Of a DNA stretch of 17,801 nucleotides, positions 13,093 to 17,801 are shown piece after piece. The position numbers were made by a program, and so were the translations under genes. The stretch's first letter is position 1. Every line of letters starts with the position of its first letter. Origin of the DNA: Oscillospiraceae bacterium (GTDB lineage Bacteria; Bacillota_A; Clostridia; Oscillospirales; CAG-272); the NCBI GenBank assembly GCA_015063445.1, contig SVUD01000037.1, forward strand, positions 1-17,801, given 5' to 3'. The notes below the pieces were generated by a model that worked only from the letters and a program-made list of their open reading frames with translations, was not told the DNA's origin and searched no databases.

Positions 13093-15804
13093 TCATAATT
13101 TATTTGTTTTTCTTTCTCTTATCAATTCGTGAATCCATTTGAATTTGAATTTACGAACGGCAATATCAAGAAGAACCAACACGATAGCCGCGATTATAAG
13201 AATAATTCTCGGATCGTATTCCTTCACTACCGTCTTTGAAAAGCTATCGAATATTTCTATGGGATCGGATATTTCGGCTCCGTTTCCCTTCTCGTTGAGA
13301 ACGGACATAAGCATCTCTCCGTCCTCTTTGGTTTTTGAAAACGTATCATACTCCTCGGAATATGAGAACGCAGTATATATCGGAATTTCATTAACCGAAG
13401 TTCCCTCTGCATTGCTTGACGTAATTGTTATCTTATAAAGTCCCGGCTCGGTTATGATAAACGTAAATCTCTTATCGCCTTCCGCGGCATTGACCGCTAT
13501 ATCCTTTTGCGTATCGCCCTCAAGACGAGCGGCGCTCACAAATATACGGTGTCCCTCGGGCGCTCCGTGGATATTTATCCAGTGCGAATAGTTATCTGAT
13601 TTAAGCTCGTATTTAATTCCGTCAACACGAACGTCCTCATACGGAAAAATACTGTCAACAATATTCGACACGATCCTCTTACCGATAAGATCGTTGACGA
13701 ACAGAGACGACCACGTACCGTTAAGATCGCACATAAAGCTTCCTACCGTGCCGTTTCCGTACTTATGCGTGGCATATATCGGAACGTACTCTCCGACGAG
13801 CGGAACGGTGGCGCCTTTTTTGGCTTCTGTTCCGTAATAGCCCGAAAGCTTCGGAATTTCGCTTGCGTTGATTCCCGCAAGAATAGTGCTTCTATCCTTA
13901 ACCTTAAGCGAAAACTCCTCACCGTATTCGATCTCCTTAATAGCTTCCTGAGTCAAATCCTTGTATATCGTCTCGGAAAGAGTCTTAGTATCAAAGACGT
14001 TATAGAATTTTCCGCCGCCGCTCGTTGCGGTATTTTGCATCTGAGTTATATTCTTATCGTTTTCAAGACCTATCGTTACGACCGACATCGTTATGCCCTT
14101 GCCAACGTTATCGGAAATATAAGGACTGTAATCATTGTAGCTATCGCCGGGAAGTCCGTCCGTAACCAATATAATATGCTTTTTCTCTACGTTATTTATA
14201 ACCGAAAGCGCAAGTCCCGCCTTCATTATGGCATCCGAGAATACCGTACCGCCTCCTACGCTTCCGTCCTTTTCGCTTATTTTGTTTATAGCTTCCTCAA
14301 TGTCCTCTCGCTGAGAAACGGGTAAAACGCTGAGCCTTTCGCTCGAAGCGTTGCTGAAGGATATAACTCCGCAAAAATCTCTGTCCTGAAGCGCGTCAAG
14401 ACAAGTCTTTGCGCCAAGAGTCGCGGATTCAAGCTTTCCGTTGCTCTTCATCGAAGTAGAGGTATCTATAACTATCATAACCGCAACAGGCGGTGTGAAA
14501 TCAATAGCGTTGACGGGAAGCATCTGCTTTAAATATACGGAATTTTCAAGGTCTTTTCTGTTATAAGCGTGAGGAACTAACTTTCCTCCAACCTCATCGT
14601 TTCTTCCTCCGACGGTAAACAAACCGCCGCCAAGCTCGTATACGTATCTGTTAAGCAGCTCCTCAAAGCCCGCCGGCATATCCGAATAGGCAATATTAAC
14701 GAGTATAACCTGCTCGTATTCGGCAATCTCCTCAATGGTTTTCGGGAAGCTTGCAATATCGTGCTCAACGCTTATATCCGTAACCGTCTTAGTTTCCGAT
14801 AGTATGTTTTTCAGCACGGCAGACTCTTTTTCATATCTTTCAATGAGAAGAATATTATCGAACTGCTGAAGATTTACGTAGGTGCGGTAGGAATTATTTG
14901 CCGAGACCTCGTCCTTCAAGGGATCGCCGAAAAGCTCGTGATCCGTTACCAGCTCGAATTTAAGCTCGTGCATACCTCTTTTTGAAATAGCGAGAGATAC
15001 GGGAAATTCGTTGATGCCGTTTTTAATACCTACGACCGTCTCTCCGTAAAGCTCTCCGTTATCGTAAAGACGGAGAATTGCAGCCTCTTCCTTTTCCGTG
15101 GAATTGCTCTTTATGACAAGATTCGTGATAAAGCTCTCCTTTAAAACGATGTTCTTCTCCTCTACGGTCGCCGAAACTATCTGTATATCGTTTTTTGCGC
15201 TTTCGGAAAACGTAACCGTATCAACGACGGTTCCTTCCTTTACTATTTCGTTGAGAGCGAGAACCGCATTGCCGTCTGTTTCCAATCCGTCGGAAATAAC
15301 TACTATTTTTGACGTTTTTTTGTTATTGAACAGCGAAGCCGTGTATTCAAGGGCGTCCGCAAGAGCGGTTGCCGAGCCGTCCGGATCATCGGAGCGCGTA
15401 TACTTTTCAAACACGCCGCTCTTATCTCGCGTAAGCTCTACGGCATAGCTATGACCGTATCCGAACTTCACTATTCCAATACTACAATCATCCCCGCATA
15501 CGTCGATAACCGAGCTTACAAAGGCGTCCTTTTCATCTCGGCTCACCTTGTTGCTCTCCGATACGTCAACGAGAAGTATAACCTCATTCTCCTCATTAGG
15601 CACTTCATAAGAAAATCCTATGCCCGAGAGAAGATTTACAGCTATGACCATTGCCGCTATATGAAAAGACATAGATAAAATTTTATTTCTTGTAAAACGG
15701 TATCTTTTGTCCAATCTGAAATACGGAATCAACGTCAATAGCAATGCCGGTATTATCAATAGCAATAACCAAGGATGACTGTACGTTATTCGCAAATTTG
15801 ACAT
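13093..15804 (-). CDS. Membrane protein with two VWA domains flanking a GATase-1-like domain
   Basis: The 903-aa protein starts like BatA-family proteins, with two membrane segments (about 11-29 and 43-62, beginning HPWLLLLIIPAL). VWA domain 1 (about 74-200) has an intact metal site: D80-x-S82-x-S84, T146 and D172. A beta-sandwich-like stretch follows, then about 315-432 resembles the glutamine-amidotransferase-like fold found in related proteins (FDNILLIE, YVYELGGGLFTVGG), without a visible catalytic cysteine. VWA domain 2 (about 440-590) also has all MIDAS residues: D447-x-S449-x-S451, T520 and D549. Another outer domain and a C-terminal membrane helix (about 868-886) end the protein in a basic cytoplasmic tail. 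Intact MIDAS sites mean metal-dependent protein binding outside the membrane. The ATG at 15804 lies 9 nt behind GAGGA, and 16 nt after the previous gene's stop. Members of this group usually work with MoxR ATPases and DUF58 proteins; their precise job is unproven. Confidence 0.92.
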   Translation of the reverse strand: MSNLRITYSHPWLLLLIIPALLLTLIPYFRLDKRYRFTRNKILSMSFHIAAMVIAVNLLSGIGFSYEVPNEENEVILLVDVSESNKVSRDEKDAFVSSVIDVCGDDCSIGIVKFGYGHSYAVELTRDKSGVFEKYTRSDDPDGSATALADALEYTASLFNNKKTSKIVVISDGLETDGNAVLALNEIVKEGTVVDTVTFSESAKNDIQIVSATVEEKNIVLKESFITNLVIKSNSTEKEEAAILRLYDNGELYGETVVGIKNGINEFPVSLAISKRGMHELKFELVTDHELFGDPLKDEVSANNSYRTYVNLQQFDNILLIERYEKESAVLKNILSETKTVTDISVEHDIASFPKTIEEIAEYEQVILVNIAYSDMPAGFEELLNRYVYELGGGLFTVGGRNDEVGGKLVPHAYNRKDLENSVYLKQMLPVNAIDFTPPVAVMIVIDTSTSMKSNGKLESATLGAKTCLDALQDRDFCGVISFSNASSERLSVLPVSQREDIEEAINKISEKDGSVGGGTVFSDAIMKAGLALSVINNVEKKHIILVTDGLPGDSYNDYSPYISDNVGKGITMSVVTIGLENDKNITQMQNTATSGGGKFYNVFDTKTLSETIYKDLTQEAIKEIEYGEEFSLKVKDRSTILAGINASEIPKLSGYYGTEAKKGATVPLVGEYVPIYATHKYGNGTVGSFMCDLNGTWSSLFVNDLIGKRIVSNIVDSIFPYEDVRVDGIKYELKSDNYSHWINIHGAPEGHRIFVSAARLEGDTQKDIAVNAAEGDKRFTFIITEPGLYKITITSSNAEGTSVNEIPIYTAFSYSEEYDTFSKTKEDGEMLMSVLNEKGNGAEISDPIEIFDSFSKTVVKEYDPRIILIIAAIVLVLLDIAVRKFKFKWIHELIRERKTNKL

Positions 15805-15820
15805 TATTTGTAGTCCTCAA

Positions 15821-17722
15821 TCAATAATTCTTTTTGATCTCAAGTACCCATTCGGCAAACATAAGGCACACTAACGCTATCGCAAGATAGAAAAGCATAT
15901 CCTTATACTCAAATTCGGGTGCTGACGATGACTCGACAGACGGTAAAACCTCAACGTTTTTCGTCGTGTCGCTTTCGGACGACGGTATCTTAACGAAGAA
16001 ATTCTCTTCAATAACCGTTTCTCCGTCCATTTCCTTCTGTGTTACTGTATAGGTTCCGGGATTTTTAAGCGTGATCTCGCCCTTGTTTCCTTCAAAGGTG
16101 TACTCCTCGCCGTTCTCCGTTACCTTAAGCTCAGTTCCTCTTCCGTTAAGCTTTACGGTGTCGCCTATTTCAAAGGCGTTACCGTCAAACGTTGACGGAA
16201 TAAAATGATTAAACGTATTATACATAAGGAAAGAGAAGTCGGGCAATGCGATAAGATTCGAATAGTTAAGGTCAAACGCCCAGACTATAACCTTTGACTC
16301 GGGCGTATCCTTCACAAGCATAACAGGCTTTCCCTTGTACGATATAAGCTCCTCGTAGCCCTCCGCGAGAACCACGTCGTTATATTTTGCTATCGTTATA
16401 CGCCCGGGATCAACGTAATTCGTTATTACGTGAGACGCCCCGGGTGACAGCGTGGATTGACTGTCGACGAGGTACGAGCCTCCTATCTGCAGCCCGGAGC
16501 CGATGGGAGCGCTATCGGGGTCGACAAGCAGCACTACTCCGTCCGTCGGTATCTCGTCGGGCATTCTGTGCTCGAAAATATATAAATCAAAGCCCTTAAG
16601 CTCGGGCGCTTCGTTTTCTTTCAAAAACGTAAACTGCAAATCGAACGCTTCCCTTTTGTTCTGACGAAGAGAACGTATTGAGCTCTCGAAGAAATTATTC
16701 GGGCAGGAGCTTGCGTACTGAACCTTTATAAGAGGCTTCTTTCCGCCGTAAAGGAAGAATGAATTATCCTCCGCAAGAGAATCCTTTACGCTGACGTATA
16801 CCTCTACGTAGTCGTAAGAGTAAATAGCCTCCTCGCCGAAATCCTCGCCCGTAAACACGAGAGTCTTCTCCTCTTCCGAGGGGTCAAAGAATTCTCCGCG
16901 CTCGAGCGGAATCTTTTTCGTATCATCGCCGTTTACACCGTGAATATCGCAATGAACGGTTATGAAATCGGTTTTTCCGTAGCACGCTGCATTTACGGTT
17001 ATCTCGTAATGGTTATCGCTGTTAAGCTCAGCCTTAGCGTCAAGAATTGTGGCATTCCACTCCTTTTCGCTTCCTACGTTAACGACGTTCACTCCGTTAT
17101 GATACGTATAGCTTGTACCCGTATAAAGATACACCTTTGCCTTCGGGTTATATTGGATCACGGATTCCGCAAGTGATATAGCGCCGCTCATATCGGCAGC
17201 CGACCATCCGCAACGCTCCTTACCCTCGTTATAAAGCTCGTCAATCTTAACGAGAGCCGATTCCTTTTCCTTAGCGCTCTGCCTTCTGAAGATAAATTCG
17301 GGATCATCGTCCGCCACTATCAAGGATACGGGGGAATCCGAGCCAAAGGTCTCCTCAGCCATTTTTTTAGCCTCTGCTACGGCGCGATTGAATCTGCTTT
17401 CTCCCGAATCTGAAATACGCATACCCGCTGAGGCGTCTACTATAAGAACCACCTCGCCGTCGTCCTCCGATGCCGCATCCGTAATTACGGGACGGGCAAG
17501 AAGCAGACCGAGAATGGTAAGTATAAGCATCTGACAAAGGAAGGTGATTACGTTCTGTATCTTACTTATCGGAATCGTTTGTTTTTTATATTTAAGGCTC
17601 AAGCGCCATATAAAAGTGGATGATATGCGCTTATTTGGATAATTGGGCTTAATTATATAAATCAGGATCAATACCGCGAGTCCCGTAAGGCCCAAGAAAC
17701 CAAGGGGTGTTAACCAACTCAT
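15821..17722 (-). CDS. BatA-like membrane protein with a degenerate VWA domain
   Basis: The 633-aa protein opens with the Aerotolerance/BatA N-terminal region: a membrane helix (about 5-24), a cytoplasmic stretch KR.SS.FIW typical of the family, and a second helix (about 58-77). A VWA-like domain follows (about 89-220), but its metal site is broken: the DxSxS motif reads D96-A-S98-A-G100, the loop Thr is absent in CGWSAADMSGAIS (171-183), and the final Asp is replaced in LYTGTS (199-204). The rest (about 220-600) is extracellular beta-rich sequence with a GATase-like segment near 350-420, and a C-terminal helix (about 608-626) ends in EIKKNY. The fold probably remains while metal-dependent ligand binding is lost, suggesting a structural partner to the intact twin-VWA protein next door. 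The ATG overlaps the upstream DUF58 stop codon (ATGA, 17719-17722), showing tight coupling. Confidence 0.9.
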   Translation of the reverse strand: MSWLTPLGFLGLTGLAVLILIYIIKPNYPNKRISSTFIWRLSLKYKKQTIPISKIQNVITFLCQMLILTILGLLLARPVITDAASEDDGEVVLIVDASAGMRISDSGESRFNRAVAEAKKMAEETFGSDSPVSLIVADDDPEFIFRRQSAKEKESALVKIDELYNEGKERCGWSAADMSGAISLAESVIQYNPKAKVYLYTGTSYTYHNGVNVVNVGSEKEWNATILDAKAELNSDNHYEITVNAACYGKTDFITVHCDIHGVNGDDTKKIPLERGEFFDPSEEEKTLVFTGEDFGEEAIYSYDYVEVYVSVKDSLAEDNSFFLYGGKKPLIKVQYASSCPNNFFESSIRSLRQNKREAFDLQFTFLKENEAPELKGFDLYIFEHRMPDEIPTDGVVLLVDPDSAPIGSGLQIGGSYLVDSQSTLSPGASHVITNYVDPGRITIAKYNDVVLAEGYEELISYKGKPVMLVKDTPESKVIVWAFDLNYSNLIALPDFSFLMYNTFNHFIPSTFDGNAFEIGDTVKLNGRGTELKVTENGEEYTFEGNKGEITLKNPGTYTVTQKEMDGETVIEENFFVKIPSSESDTTKNVEVLPSVESSSAPEFEYKDMLFYLAIALVCLMFAEWVLEIKKNY

Positions 17723-17801
17723 GCCATTATTCCTACCTTCAGTAATTCTTTAAACAGCATTTTTTCAAGGGGATATTCGGTGCTTACGGATACGAAGTCC
17801 G
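17719..17801 (-). CDS. C-terminal end of a probable DUF58 protein (cut by window edge)
   Basis: Only the last 27 residues and stop lie in the window, ending in KELLKVGIMA after a DFVSVSTEYPLEKML segment. The pattern D-hydrophobic-V-x-(I/V)-ST-(D/E)-x-P-hydrophobic-x-x-x-L is what DUF58 proteins typically show at their C-termini, and DUF58 genes usually precede a BatA-like VWA gene as here. The stop codon overlaps the next start (ATGA). The family call rests on short sequence plus context, so it is probable, not certain. A MoxR-type AAA+ ATPase gene would be expected just upstream, outside the window. Confidence 0.65.
   Translation of the reverse strand, partial: DFVSVSTEYPLEKMLFKELLKVGIMA

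Noticed and set aside
13765..14325. 186-codon plus-strand open frame opposite the twin-VWA gene
   Set aside because: The minus-strand frame has unmistakable VWA motifs throughout the same interval, and the plus-strand translation resembles nothing.
15821..16020. Possible cell-wall sorting signal at the C-terminus of the 633-aa protein
   Set aside because: There is a terminal membrane helix with a charged tail but no LPxTG-like motif before it; this is the ordinary C-terminal anchor of BatA-like proteins.
1..17801. tRNA, rRNA, insertion sequence or prophage genes
   Set aside because: No cloverleaf with a GGTTC-type arm, no ribosomal RNA signature, and no transposase or phage protein could be recognised on either strand.

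Overview
The window looks like a chromosomal segment of a Firmicutes bacterium of class Clostridia, probably a gut-type lineage. This rests on four things: moderate GC judged by eye (not computed), strong AGGAGG-type ribosome binding sites, several Gram-positive style lipoprotein signal peptides, and the mix of KtrAB, short split ChrA, BspA-type leucine-rich repeats and InlB B-repeats. I cannot place the genus. Every convincing gene lies on the minus strand, so the window reads from right to left.

Right part, 17801 down to about 4320. A gene train starts outside the window. In order of transcription it holds: the C-terminal end of a probable DUF58 protein; a 633-aa BatA-like membrane protein with a VWA domain that has lost its metal-site residues; a 903-aa membrane protein with two intact VWA domains around a GATase-1-like region; a 920-aa BspA-type leucine-rich-repeat lipoprotein; a roughly 1060-aa lipoprotein with three Big_3-type Ig-like domains and a long helical region of unknown function; and an 884-aa lipoprotein with six InlB B-repeats, two variant repeats and three copies of a module I do not recognise. 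Gaps are 4-bp overlap, 16, 43, 22 (from the corrected start) and 99 nt. The only terminator seen sits on the last stop codon, so this is probably one operon. DUF58 and VWA genes usually travel with a MoxR AAA+ ATPase, which would be expected just beyond the right edge. By inference, a MoxR/DUF58/VWA membrane machine is co-expressed with three very large surface lipoproteins that may be its clients or partners.

Middle, 3650-4321, is about 670 bases without a confident gene. It holds two long perfect inverted repeats that look like bidirectional terminators, a shorter palindrome, a small plus-strand ORF that may be a gene remnant, and the promoter of the next operon.

Left part, 3649 down to 1. 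A pair of half-size chromate-transporter genes overlaps by 4 bp, followed after 69 nt by ktrB and ktrA (potassium uptake, 12 nt apart), then a terminator hairpin. A strong extended -10 promoter at 149-177 then drives a membrane-protein gene cut off at the left edge. No rRNA, tRNA, CRISPR array, insertion sequence or phage gene was seen.
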